DNA from: an uncultured Candidatus Melainabacteria bacterium
Lineage (GTDB): Bacteria > Cyanobacteriota > Vampirovibrionia > Gastranaerophilales > Gastranaerophilaceae
Assembly: GCA_934754775.1 (NCBI GenBank)
Contig: CAKVIM010000008.1
Coordinates: 1-64,000, forward strand
Direction of reading: 5' to 3'
Length of the DNA: 64,000 nucleotides
Shown: in pieces, positions 44,671-53,477 of the stretch
Numbering within the stretch: position 1 is the first letter of the stretch
Layout of the letters: every line of letters begins with the position of its first letter
Program-made: the position numbers and the translations under genes
Notes under the pieces: model-generated
Told to the model about the DNA's origin: nothing
Databases searched by the model: none
What the model saw: the letters and a program-made list of their open reading frames with translations, nothing else

Positions 44671-44901
44671 ATGAAAAAATACGCAATTTTATTTTTAATT
44701 TTGGCTCTAGCGAACGCAGTTTATGCTGCGTCAATTAATGCTGCAGCTTACAGAACGATGCAGCAACAGGCTTACCAAAATCGATACAGAAAACAACAAG
44801 TTCAGAGAACGGTACCTTATTGGCAAGCACAATCAAATTATTCTACCAGAGGAAAAGTTTATTCAAACTATTATGATTATTCGGTTAGGAGTGGGAAGTG
44901 A
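44671..44901 (+). CDS. Small exported protein
   Basis: 76 aa: signal peptide (MKKYAILFLILALANAVYA, cleavage before ASI), then a short mature part rich in Gln, Tyr, Arg and Asn (RTMQQQAYQNRYRKQQVQR) with no fold recognised. The start follows a TATAAT box by 6 nt with no ribosome binding site; two upstream in-frame starts (TTG 44656, ATG 44665) overlap or abut the -10 box. The stop TGA overlaps the GTG start of rqcH (GTGA), so rqcH translation is coupled to it. Confidence 0.65.
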   Translation: MKKYAILFLILALANAVYAASINAAAYRTMQQQAYQNRYRKQQVQRTVPYWQAQSNYSTRGKVYSNYYDYSVRSGK

Positions 44902-46421
44902 TTAATATTGACTTTCTAACTCTTAAGGCTTTTTTTCTTGAAAATATCGATTTTTTTGTAGGTGCAAGGTTGCAAAAAATTCAGCAGCCGTCCAGAAGAG
45001 ATTTTGTTTTTTCGCTTAGGAATAATGGTGAAGGGCGAAAGCTTTATATAAATATCAATCCGCAGGTTTATCATATCTGTTTTATGACACCCGAGGGCGA
45101 AAACAGACGTAATATCAAAATTCCTAAGCAGCCGCCAATGTTTTGTATGCTGCTTCGCAAATATCTTGAAGGTTGCAGACTAACGGATGCTCGAGTTATT
45201 GAGAATGAGCGGATTATTGAATTCCATTTTGAGATTATGGACGAGCTTTCCCAAAGACGTTCTCTTTGCTTGTGTGTTGAACTTATGGGCAAACATTCTA
45301 ATATGATTCTTTATGATAGAGAAACTAATCTTATAATTGGGTGTGCACATAATGTTGGGGCTGAAAAGAGCCGATATCGGGAATTACAAGGCGGACTAAA
45401 GTACATATATCCGCCTAGTGGCGTGTTCAGCTTAAGCATGGAACTTAAGAAACAATTTGAAAAATTGTCAGCATCCGAAGTTGACAAATATTTGCACGCT
45501 GAAACCTTTACGCCTGCTATTCTAGATGATAGATATACTCTTTTTAAGGAATTGTTGCCGAATTCAATGCCTTGTAATTCTGTTTCAGAGATGTTGGATG
45601 GATATTATTCAAAGATTCAGGAATCTATAAATTTGCATAACGAAAAAACAAGACTTTTAGCGATTGTTAATCCGAAGTTGAAAAAGGTTACCGGCTCAAT
45701 TGCTAAAATTTCAGCACTTTTAAAAAAGCGTGATAATACAGAAAAATATAAACTTTATGGCGAACTTTTGACCGCTAATCTTTATAGAAAATGCGATTAT
45801 TCAAAGCAAATTGAACTTTTTGATTATGTTAATAATAAAGATATTGTTGTTGAATTGGATGAGACGATGACTCTGAATGAGAACGCTCAACGCTATTTTA
45901 GACTTTATAATAAATCAAAAACTACGAAGGAAAAATCTGTAAAAATGCTTGAGGGGCTGAATATTGAGCGAGAATATTTGGAAAATATTTTGTATAGCAT
46001 AAATTCAGCTTCCGGCATGCAAGATTTGGAAGAAATAAAATCCGAACTGGGAGAAAATGAAGTTAAACCTAAGAAACAGGACAAAGCTGAAATAACGAAG
46101 CTTTGTGTTAACGGATTTGATGTTTATGTGGGAAAAAATAACCGCCAGAATGATTATATAGTATCAAAACTCGCTCGAGATGAGGATTATTGGTTTCATA
46201 CAAGATTGTGTGCCGGCTCTCACGTGCTATTGCGAATAAATGATGCGGAACCTGATGAGGCGACGATTTTTGAGTGCTGTAAACTGGCTAGAGAATATTC
46301 TTCGGCGAGTCAACCTTCTAAAGTCGGTGTGATTTATACTAAAGCTAAATATTTGCGAAAACCTCCGGCAGCACCTCTCGGGTATGTAACTTATCGAAAC
46401 GAAAAAGAAGTGCTTGTTTAA
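44898..46421 (+). CDS. rqcH: NFACT-family ribosome quality control factor RqcH
   Basis: 507 aa. Bacterial NEMF/Tae2 homologue; RqcH binds 50S subunits with stalled nascent chains and directs alanine tailing. N-terminal NFACT-N domain (DFLTLKAFFLENIDFFVGAR; MLLRKYLEGCRL near residue 85; VELMGKHSNMILYD near residue 130), central coiled-coil, and NFACT-R domain (DYIVSKLARDEDYWFHTRLC near residue 418, then AGSHVLLR), ending GVIYTKAKYLRKPP. The GTG start has an AGGAGTGG site in front. Older annotations call it fibronectin-binding protein. Confidence 0.9.
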   Translation: MINIDFLTLKAFFLENIDFFVGARLQKIQQPSRRDFVFSLRNNGEGRKLYININPQVYHICFMTPEGENRRNIKIPKQPPMFCMLLRKYLEGCRLTDARVIENERIIEFHFEIMDELSQRRSLCLCVELMGKHSNMILYDRETNLIIGCAHNVGAEKSRYRELQGGLKYIYPPSGVFSLSMELKKQFEKLSASEVDKYLHAETFTPAILDDRYTLFKELLPNSMPCNSVSEMLDGYYSKIQESINLHNEKTRLLAIVNPKLKKVTGSIAKISALLKKRDNTEKYKLYGELLTANLYRKCDYSKQIELFDYVNNKDIVVELDETMTLNENAQRYFRLYNKSKTTKEKSVKMLEGLNIEREYLENILYSINSASGMQDLEEIKSELGENEVKPKKQDKAEITKLCVNGFDVYVGKNNRQNDYIVSKLARDEDYWFHTRLCAGSHVLLRINDAEPDEATIFECCKLAREYSSASQPSKVGVIYTKAKYLRKPPAAPLGYVTYRNEKEVLV

Positions 46422-46424
46422 TTT

Positions 46425-46456
46425 GCCTTTGCGGGATGACACCTCACCCTAACCCT
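46425..46456. repeat. R1 solitary arm, copy 4
   Basis: CCTTTGCGGGATGACACCTC followed by ACCCTAACCC, the R1 end sequence without a visible partner arm, just after rqcH. Confidence 0.6.
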
Positions 46457-46499
46457 TCTTAGACACTACTGTCCATGATAATTTTGATAAAATAAAAAA

Positions 46500-46670
46500 C
46501 AGTTAATAATTAGCTGGATTCCTCGGTTCTAATCGAACCTCAGAATGACGCCAAGCTGGTAGTTTCACTCCACGTCATCCTGAACACGATTAGTGTGAAG
46601 GATCCAGCTTATTATTAACTATGATTTTTAGTCTATACAATCCGAATTTTATTAGAAAGTCTTGAAATTA
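46500..46670. repeat. R2 repeat, copy 2, with inverted ends
   Basis: AGTTAATAATTAGCTGGATT at 46501 is inverted and repeated near 46599-46620 (GGATCCAGCTTATTATTAAC), 19 of 21 bases complementary. 46536-46670 aligns with 22940-23074. The rest of the 46422-46801 gap is A/T-rich promoter DNA; no gene was found. Confidence 0.7.
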
Positions 46671-46801
46671 ATGTTCCCACTCTCACACCGCCCATAAATG
46701 TAAATTTTTGTAACAATTTTCTTAAAAAATTAAAGTTTTGCTCTAATTATGCCGATATATATAATGAACAAGGGAAAATTGTAAAGGAAAGCGATAACCT
46801 T

Positions 46802-48247
46802 ATGGGAATGGCAGCATCACAAGTTAGACTCTTACAGCTTACCTCACGTAAAAATGATATTGGGCGTGAGTTACAAAAGCTTAGCATGCAAAAAACATCA
46901 ATGGCTAAGGAAACGAGTGCTGCTACAAAAAAATATAGAGATGCAATGAATACCAAACGCTATAAATGGTCAAACAACTCTGGTGTAAATTATATAGATT
47001 TGAGCTATTCTGCATTGATGAAGCCGAGTACTGCAAACCAATATACACCATACTTATTGACCAATTCAAGCGGAAAGGTTGTGGTTGATACTCAGTATTA
47101 TGAATATGCTAAGATGATTTCTCCTTCCGGAGCTTCCGGTGGTGATTGGACGAGCAATAGAACTGCAATTCTATCTGCTTTGACAGGGGTTCCTGCAGAG
47201 ACTATTGATAACGCTAACGCAACAAGTGAAGCTAAAGATGCAGCGAATGCTAAAGTTAAGGAGTTGCAAGAGCAATTAGATAAAAAAATAGCAGCAGAGA
47301 AACCAGGTACGAATACTGAATCTGAATTCGCTAAGAAAATTGGCAAAACAGATGCTTATAATTTTACATACTATAAAAGTAATGGAACTGCTACAATAAA
47401 CTCACAAGATGAATTGCAAGCCTTGACTGATTCAATGGCAAATGCTATGAGTAAGCATTTGTTGCCTGATGATGCAAAAGCATTCAAAGAAGCTTGCGAA
47501 GATTATTATAATTCCGCAAAAGATTATGTAACAGTAAAGACTGATGCTGCAAAACAAGCTCAATTTGGTATCAACAACAAAACTCTTGATGTTGGTACAA
47601 TGATGAAAATCATTTTGAGCTCTTATAAAACAAATTTGGATTATAATGGCAGTGATACCGGTTATAAAGAAGATAGCAAGGGTAACATCAGATATCTTAC
47701 AAGAGAAGTAGAGTCTGCTAGTTGGCAAAAATGGAACAAAGAAAAGACCGAGTTAAAAGCTCAACTAGATGCTGCTATAGAAGAAGCAAATGCCGCAACT
47801 GATACTGATAACCAAGTATTGAACAGTGACCAAGAACGAATGATTCAATATTATGATCAACTCTTCCAAGCAATAGCTGATAATGGTTGGGAATATAATT
47901 CTCAAATCAGTGATAATGATTATTTGAACAACATGTTGCAAAACAACGAGTATTATATTACGACGATGACGGCTCAAGAGGATGATGACGGAAAATCTTA
48001 TTTTGAATACGATTCATCTTTGGCGTCTAACTTCGATAAGGTTTTTGCTGTAACCGATGATGATGCAATTGAAGAAGCTCAAGTTCAGTATGAATACGAA
48101 AAGAGTATCATTAATGAAAAAGAATCCAGAATTGATACAAGAATGGATAACTTAAAGACTGAACAATCAGCCGTAACAAAGATGATGGAAAGTATTGAGC
48201 AGGTTAAGAACGATAATATCGAACGAACTATGAATATAACTGCATAA
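46802..48247 (+). CDS. Hypothetical coiled-coil protein, possible exported structural protein
   Basis: 481 aa, no known family. No classical signal peptide. The N-terminus (MGMAASQVRLLQLTSRKNDI) is a helix-prone segment followed by a coiled coil (GRELQKLSMQKTSMAKE). The middle is Asn/Asp/Ser-rich with another helix at residues 130-165. The C-terminal 50 residues are again coiled coil (INEKESRIDTRMDNLKTEQS, then MMESIEQVKNDNIERTMN). Helical termini around a polar centre resemble flagellar or type III axial proteins such as flagellin and FlgL, but no family motif proves this. A weak AAAGGA site lies 14 nt upstream; a second ATG is two codons in. Possible client of the FlhA-like protein, a guess. 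Confidence 0.65.
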   Translation: MGMAASQVRLLQLTSRKNDIGRELQKLSMQKTSMAKETSAATKKYRDAMNTKRYKWSNNSGVNYIDLSYSALMKPSTANQYTPYLLTNSSGKVVVDTQYYEYAKMISPSGASGGDWTSNRTAILSALTGVPAETIDNANATSEAKDAANAKVKELQEQLDKKIAAEKPGTNTESEFAKKIGKTDAYNFTYYKSNGTATINSQDELQALTDSMANAMSKHLLPDDAKAFKEACEDYYNSAKDYVTVKTDAAKQAQFGINNKTLDVGTMMKIILSSYKTNLDYNGSDTGYKEDSKGNIRYLTREVESASWQKWNKEKTELKAQLDAAIEEANAATDTDNQVLNSDQERMIQYYDQLFQAIADNGWEYNSQISDNDYLNNMLQNNEYYITTMTAQEDDDGKSYFEYDSSLASNFDKVFAVTDDDAIEEAQVQYEYEKSIINEKESRIDTRMDNLKTEQSAVTKMMESIEQVKNDNIERTMNITA

Positions 48248-48301
48248 TCCTATGTTTGTGGTATTATATCCTTGTATTGTTGTTACAGGGGAATTCATAA
48301 G

Positions 48302-49690
48302 ATGTTTGATTCATTATCGGATAAATTGCAGGATATAATTGCAAGAACTGCGGGGCAAAAAGAATTAACGCAGGAAAATATGCAAGAGGCTTTAAGAGAA
48401 ATCAGAAGGGCTCTTTTAGAAGCTGACGTAAACTTGCGTGTTGTAAAGGCATTTATCTCTAATATCAAGGATAAAGCCGAGGGCGAAAACGTTTTGTCAG
48501 GTGTTAATCCTTCTCAACAACTTGTGAAAATTGTACATGACGAACTTGTCGAACTTTTAGGGAAAGAAGTTAAACCGCTTGATTTTTCGGGTCATCCGAA
48601 TATGATAATGATGCTTGGACTTCAAGGTAGTGGTAAAACGACATCTTCAGCTAAATTGGCAATTAAGCTAAAAAAAGAAGGCAGAAATCCGCTTCTCGTG
48701 GCTTGTGACGTATATAGACCTGCTGCAATCAGTCAGTTAAAGACATTGGGGCAAGAAATCGGGACGGAAGTTTATTCGGAAGAGTCAACGGATGTTCAAG
48801 CAATAATCAATAATGCGATAAATTATGCAAAAGAAAATGGGTTTAATACGCTTATTCTGGATACAGCAGGACGTTTGCAGATTGATACGGATATGATGGC
48901 AGAACTTTTGTTGATTGATAGAGTATTCCATCCGACTGAAAAATTGCTTGTAATCGATTCTATGACAGGTCAAGAAGCTGTGAATGTTGCAGAAAATTTT
49001 GACGCACAACTCGGAATTACCGGTCTGGTGCTTACAAAACTTGATGGCGACTCTCGTGGTGGTGCAGCTTTAAGCGTTGTTTATTGCACACATAAACCGA
49101 TTAAGTTAACCGGTACCGGCGAAAAGTTGAACGCATTAGAGGATTTTTATCCGGAGAGAATGGCAACAAGAATTCTCGGTATGGGCGATATCGTTTCGCT
49201 TGTCGAACGTGCTCAAGAGGTTTTTGACGAAAAGACAGCCAAAGAAATGGAAAAGAAAATGGCGAAGGCTGAATTTTCTTTTAATGATTTCTTAAAGATG
49301 CAATCTCAGATGAAGATGTTTGGCTCTATGGATCAACTATTGGGTATGATTCCGGGACTTAAGATGTCAAAAGACGACAGACAAAAAATCTCTCATGAAG
49401 GTGAAAAACAGTTTAAGCGTATTGAGGTGTTTATCCAAAGTATGACGCCGGAAGAAAGAGAACATCCGGAGTTGATGAATTCTTCTCGTAAAAAACGTAT
49501 TGCAGAAGGCTCCGGACTTCCATTGCATGATGTGAATATGTTCATAAACCAATTTGAGCAAATGCGTAAGATGATGAAAGGTTTTTCTGACGTCAAAAAG
49601 AATATGGGCTCAATGATGGATAAAATGGGCTCTGCCGGTGCAAAACTAACAGCACACCAGATGATGAAAAATATGAGAAGGTTCAAATAA
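48302..49690 (+). CDS. ffh: Signal recognition particle protein Ffh
   Basis: SRP54 GTPase, 462 aa. N domain LSDKLQDIIARTAGQKELTQ, G domain with G1 MLGLQGSGKTTSSAKLA near residue 103, DTAGRLQID near residue 188, TKLDGDSRGGAALS near residue 245, then the Met-rich M domain (FLKMQSQMKMFGSMDQLLGM; RRIAEGSG-type KKRIAEGSGLP near residue 400) that binds the SRP RNA encoded at 821-1076. An in-frame TTG 30 nt upstream is less likely than the ATG at 48302. Confidence 0.96.
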   Translation: MFDSLSDKLQDIIARTAGQKELTQENMQEALREIRRALLEADVNLRVVKAFISNIKDKAEGENVLSGVNPSQQLVKIVHDELVELLGKEVKPLDFSGHPNMIMMLGLQGSGKTTSSAKLAIKLKKEGRNPLLVACDVYRPAAISQLKTLGQEIGTEVYSEESTDVQAIINNAINYAKENGFNTLILDTAGRLQIDTDMMAELLLIDRVFHPTEKLLVIDSMTGQEAVNVAENFDAQLGITGLVLTKLDGDSRGGAALSVVYCTHKPIKLTGTGEKLNALEDFYPERMATRILGMGDIVSLVERAQEVFDEKTAKEMEKKMAKAEFSFNDFLKMQSQMKMFGSMDQLLGMIPGLKMSKDDRQKISHEGEKQFKRIEVFIQSMTPEEREHPELMNSSRKKRIAEGSGLPLHDVNMFINQFEQMRKMMKGFSDVKKNMGSMMDKMGSAGAKLTAHQMMKNMRRFK

Positions 49691-49710
49691 TAATATAACT
49701 AACAAGTGTT

Positions 49711-49760
49711 ACAGATTCCCTCTCCAAGGGAGAGGGCTAGGGTGAGGGGTCAATCCTCAA
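49711..49760. repeat. R1-related palindrome between ffh and pth
   Basis: CCCTCTCC-AA-GGGAGAGGG followed by CTAGGGTGAGGGGT, the inner palindrome plus part of the R1 arm. It resembles the sequence found in frame inside the U32 gene at 51984-52027. Confidence 0.65.
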
Positions 49761-49780
49761 AAAATATTAGGGAATAATTT

Positions 49781-50338
49781 ATGAAACTCATAGCAGGATT
49801 AGGGAATATCGGAGAAAAATACGTTTTTACACGTCATAACGCAGGGTTTATGCTCATAGACAGCATAGCAATCAACGCTAACCTTAATTTTCGTGAGAAT
49901 TCAAGGTTAAAATGTTTGATGACAAATCTTCGAACGGGATATGAGGATTATCTTTTGATAAAACCAACCACCTTTATGAACCTGTCGGGGGAAGCGGTTC
50001 GTGCTGTTATGGATTATTATAAAATCTCGATAGAGGATGTGTTGATAGTTTATGATGACTTGTCTTTAGAAATCGGCAAAATCCGTTTTCGTCCTAACGG
50101 TTCTGACGGCGGACATAATGGGATTAAATCTGTAATCCAACATTTGGGCACAAAAAATGTTGCACGCCTAAAAATAGGCATAGGGCCGCAACCTAGTATA
50201 CCTTCAGAAGTTTTTGTACTTCAAAACTTCTCAAAAGAGGAGCTAGAAAATCTAAAGCCCGTACTTGCCAGAGCAAAAGAAGGGATTGCTTGCTATTTCA
50301 AAGATGGGATACAAGTTGCACAAAATAAATTTAACTAG
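49781..50338 (+). CDS. pth: Peptidyl-tRNA hydrolase
   Basis: Releases tRNA from prematurely dropped peptidyl-tRNA. 185 aa. GLGNIGEKYVFTRHNAGFML with the catalytic His near residue 20, KPTTFMNLSGEAV near residue 64, and the second signature YDDLSLEIGKIRFRPNGSDG then GHNGIKSV near residue 92. Complete. AGGGA ribosome binding site. It is followed within 9 nt by the TPR gene. Confidence 0.95.
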   Translation: MKLIAGLGNIGEKYVFTRHNAGFMLIDSIAINANLNFRENSRLKCLMTNLRTGYEDYLLIKPTTFMNLSGEAVRAVMDYYKISIEDVLIVYDDLSLEIGKIRFRPNGSDGGHNGIKSVIQHLGTKNVARLKIGIGPQPSIPSEVFVLQNFSKEELENLKPVLARAKEGIACYFKDGIQVAQNKFN

Positions 50339-50347
50339 GAGTATATT

Positions 50348-51631
50348 ATGAATATTGCAGAACGACTTGAACAGAATGAAAAATATGATGAGGCTTATGC
50401 AGAATACAAAAAAATGTACGCAACAAAGTCTGATGACATAGAAATTTTGACAAAATTAGCTCATATTGCTTTGATTTTGGATAAAAAAGATGATGCGAAA
50501 ATTTATTACGCAAAGATTCTTGAATTGGATCCTTCTAATATCCTTGCACACGAGCAATTGATTGATATTTTCTGCAATGAAGATAGATTTAAGTATTATC
50601 TTTTGCGTGGAAACTTGCACGCCCTGCAGCAACAAATGAGCCACGCAAAAAACGATTACAAAAAAGCTATCGACCACGCAAAAGACCCGCAAGAGGCTCT
50701 TCCCGCAAGATATTTGTATGCTGGACTTTGTGAAGGTCAAGGCAAATTAACGGAAGCGATTGACGAGTATTTGAAGATTTCTGATTATGATGAAAAAAAT
50801 CCGGTTGTGTTCTTGAAGCTCGCAGAACTCTATGAAAAGACCGAAGGCTTGATTTCTGCAATCGAAACATTGGAAAGAGGACGCAAGGATAGAGGATTCA
50901 AGGATTTTGAAGAAATTTTAGCAGGGTACTATATCAGAAATTCTCAACCGGATAAAGCTTTGGAGCTTACACAGAACGAGCTTACAAAAGCCAGAGCTTT
51001 GTTTGATTTAGGCAGAAACGAGGAAGGTTATGAGATTTTGATGAAGATTAAGAATGAAAATCAAAACAATAAGACTTTCCACGCACTTCTTGCTCAATAT
51101 TATTATCAGAAAGATATGTTTGAAGAAGCGTTTAAGGAAATTGAAGAGTATGATAAGCTTGACCCGAATTCACCGCTTGTTTATCAGATGAGAGCGTTGA
51201 TTTTCGAAAAGAAAGACGATGGATTTAATGAACACTTAAACTGGGGCAAATACAATATTGTTCGAGGTGATAAAGATGTTGCTCTTAATGAATATTTGAC
51301 TGCGTACAGATTTGACGATAAGAATGTTGATTTAATAGAAACGATTGCGGCTCTTCTTGAAGCAGAAGGTGACAAAACTAAGGCTAGCGAATTCTACGAA
51401 CGCTTGGTGGATATTGACGCAAATAACAAAAATGCGTTACAAAAACTCGCTGAGTTCAGAGAATCAATCGGGGATAATTACGGTGCTGTCGAATATTTAG
51501 ACCGATTGAAAGAAATTGACCCGAGAAACCAGTTTGTTGCCGATAATTATGAAAAATATAAAAATGGTTCTGAAGGTGGCGGCTTGGGCGAATTCTTCAA
51601 AAAAATCTTCGGAAAGAGGATGGGGGTATAA
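50348..51631 (+). CDS. TPR repeat protein
   Basis: 427 aa built almost wholly of tetratricopeptide-type helical repeats, for example DDIEILTKLAHIALILDKKD (residue 25), NPVVFLKLAELYEKTEGLIS (residue 150), VDLIETIAALLEAEGDKTKA (residue 322) and NALQKLAEFRESIGDNYGAV. It ends with a short basic segment, EFFKKIFGKRMG. No signal peptide or membrane segment, so it is a cytoplasmic scaffold with an unknown partner. AGGAG ribosome binding site 7 nt from the ATG; likely co-transcribed with pth. Confidence 0.85.
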   Translation: MNIAERLEQNEKYDEAYAEYKKMYATKSDDIEILTKLAHIALILDKKDDAKIYYAKILELDPSNILAHEQLIDIFCNEDRFKYYLLRGNLHALQQQMSHAKNDYKKAIDHAKDPQEALPARYLYAGLCEGQGKLTEAIDEYLKISDYDEKNPVVFLKLAELYEKTEGLISAIETLERGRKDRGFKDFEEILAGYYIRNSQPDKALELTQNELTKARALFDLGRNEEGYEILMKIKNENQNNKTFHALLAQYYYQKDMFEEAFKEIEEYDKLDPNSPLVYQMRALIFEKKDDGFNEHLNWGKYNIVRGDKDVALNEYLTAYRFDDKNVDLIETIAALLEAEGDKTKASEFYERLVDIDANNKNALQKLAEFRESIGDNYGAVEYLDRLKEIDPRNQFVADNYEKYKNGSEGGGLGEFFKKIFGKRMGV

Positions 51632-51662
51632 TTAAGTCAATAACGCTGATTGACTTATAGTT

Positions 51663-53477
51663 ATGAAAACAGAACTTTTATCACCGGCAAAAGACAAACA
51701 AACCGCAATTGAAGCGATTAATTGTGGTGCGGACGCTGTTTATATGGGGGCGTCTTCTTTTGGGGCGAGAAGAAATGCTCCGAATTCTTTAGAAGATATT
51801 CAAGAAGTGGTAAATTACGCCCACAAATTTTGGGCAAAGGTGTTTATTACGGTTAATACTATTTTGACTGATTCAGAGTTGGATGAGGCGGTTGAACTTG
51901 TTAAAAAACTGGATAAAATCGGGGTTGATGCTGTTATTGTGCAAGATATGGGGCTGTTAAAAAGATTAATGGAACTGCAAAATGCACCCCACCCTAACCC
52001 TCCCCATAATGGGAGGGAACACACCGGCTCTCTTAATTTGGCGGTTCATATGAGTACGCAGTGCGACAACCGAGATGTTGAGAAGGTGAGCTTCTTTAAT
52101 AAGCTTGGTGTTTCAAGGGTAGTTTTAGCAAGAGAGCTATCTTTAGAGAAGATTCGTGAAATCCATGCTGTAAATCCGGATTTGGAATTGGAAGCTTTTA
52201 TGCATGGAGCCCTTTGTGTTTCTTATAGCGGACAATGCTATTTGAGCCAGTTTATCGGTGGACGTTCGGCTAACAGGGGAGAATGTGCTCAGCCTTGTAG
52301 AAAAAAGTACACGGTTGAGGATGCAGACGGGAATATTATTGCAAAAGATATTCACGCACTTTGCTTAAAAGATTTTAATGCTTCAAAACTTTTGAAGGAT
52401 ATGATTGATGCCGGAGTCTTTTCTTTTAAGATTGAAGGGCGTTTGAAGGATGTTGGGTATGTAAAAAATATAACGGCATATTATCGCAAAGAATTAGATA
52501 AATGTTCTCAAAAAATCAGCTCCGGAAAAAGCTTCTATCCGTTTGAACCGAATCCAGAAAAGAGCTTTAATCGAGGATTTACGGATTATTTCTTGAAAAA
52601 AAGAAATAAGTGCTTCAATTTTACTTCGCCAAAATCAAGAGGCGAGTATTTGGGCAAGGTTGTGTCTTTAAAAGATGGTAGCTTTGCATTAAAAACAGAT
52701 AAAATAATTCATTCTCAAGACGGTGTTATGGTCGGTGCCGATGGATGTCTGGTTAATAGAGTCGATATTAGAGGCGATAAAACTTTTATTTATCCAAATA
52801 AAAAAATGGATTTAAAACTTGGGGATGAGGTTTTTAGAAATCAGGATGTTGAGTTTGAAAAACTGCTTTTGCAGCCTGTAAAAAGGCAAATCGGGGTATC
52901 GGTTAGTTATGATGCCGGCATGCTGACTTTGGTTGATGAAGATGGTGTATCGGTTTTACTTCCCATCGTCGGTGAAGTCGCTAAAAATCCGCAAAAGATG
53001 CAGGAAACATTCGTTAAGCAGATTTCTAAAACAGGAGAAAGCGATTTTTACATCGAAGATGTAAAAATCGCTTCAGAGTTACCATTCATGCCGGTTTCTT
53101 CAATAAACCAACTCAGAAGAGATGCATTTGAAGAACTTATGAAGAAACGCCTTTTAGAGTATAAAAGACAGACGCAAAAGAAGATGAACTATACGCCTTA
53201 TTATAAACAGGAACTGGATTATAGGGCTAATGTGTATAATAAGGAAGCGGAAGAATTTTATAACCTTTGTGGAGCTAAGGTTCGAGAACCTGCTTTGGAA
53301 AAACGCATGCCGGAACGCTCGGTTGAATTGATGCGAACAAAACATTGTATAAAATATGCACTCAATATGTGTAAAAGTCCGCTGAAATTGCGATTACGAG
53401 ATGAGTTTGGCAAAGTCTACCCGCTGGTTTTTGACTGCCAAGCGTGCGAAATGTGTGTTATGACGCCTCTTCAGTAA
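51663..53477 (+). CDS. Peptidase U32 family protein with in-frame palindromic insertion
   Basis: 604 aa. LLSPAKDKQTAIEAINCGAD starts the N-terminal barrel; the U32 signature is EAFMHGALCVSYSGQCYLSQ near residue 178 followed by GGRSANRGECAQPCRKKY with conserved cysteines. The C-terminal part continues with a U32-associated domain (DUF3656-like). Bacterial members include RlhA (23S rRNA C2501 hydroxylation) and TrhP/TrhO (tRNA uridine hydroxylation), so an RNA-hydroxylation role is plausible. Residues about 108-122 (APHPNPPHNGREHTG) are a repeat-derived insert between GLLKRLMELQ and LNLAVHMSTQ, absent from the expected family pattern. The last 20 nt overlap the convergent gene. Confidence 0.88.
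   Translation: MKTELLSPAKDKQTAIEAINCGADAVYMGASSFGARRNAPNSLEDIQEVVNYAHKFWAKVFITVNTILTDSELDEAVELVKKLDKIGVDAVIVQDMGLLKRLMELQNAPHPNPPHNGREHTGSLNLAVHMSTQCDNRDVEKVSFFNKLGVSRVVLARELSLEKIREIHAVNPDLELEAFMHGALCVSYSGQCYLSQFIGGRSANRGECAQPCRKKYTVEDADGNIIAKDIHALCLKDFNASKLLKDMIDAGVFSFKIEGRLKDVGYVKNITAYYRKELDKCSQKISSGKSFYPFEPNPEKSFNRGFTDYFLKKRNKCFNFTSPKSRGEYLGKVVSLKDGSFALKTDKIIHSQDGVMVGADGCLVNRVDIRGDKTFIYPNKKMDLKLGDEVFRNQDVEFEKLLLQPVKRQIGVSVSYDAGMLTLVDEDGVSVLLPIVGEVAKNPQKMQETFVKQISKTGESDFYIEDVKIASELPFMPVSSINQLRRDAFEELMKKRLLEYKRQTQKKMNYTPYYKQELDYRANVYNKEAEEFYNLCGAKVREPALEKRMPERSVELMRTKHCIKYALNMCKSPLKLRLRDEFGKVYPLVFDCQACEMCVMTPLQ
51984..52027 (+). repeat. R1-type palindrome inside a reading frame
   Basis: CACCCCACCCTAACCCTCCC, then CATAATGGGAGGG and ACACACCGG. 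Arms CCCTCCC and GGGAGGG, with the CACCCTAACCC lead-in shared with the intergenic copies near 46445 and 49735 (inverted). It preserves the frame of the U32 gene. Confidence 0.75.

Noticed and set aside
53154..53345. Antisense frames inside large genes throughout the window
   Set aside because: They are shadows of recognised genes on the other strand, lack SD sites and have atypical residue composition.
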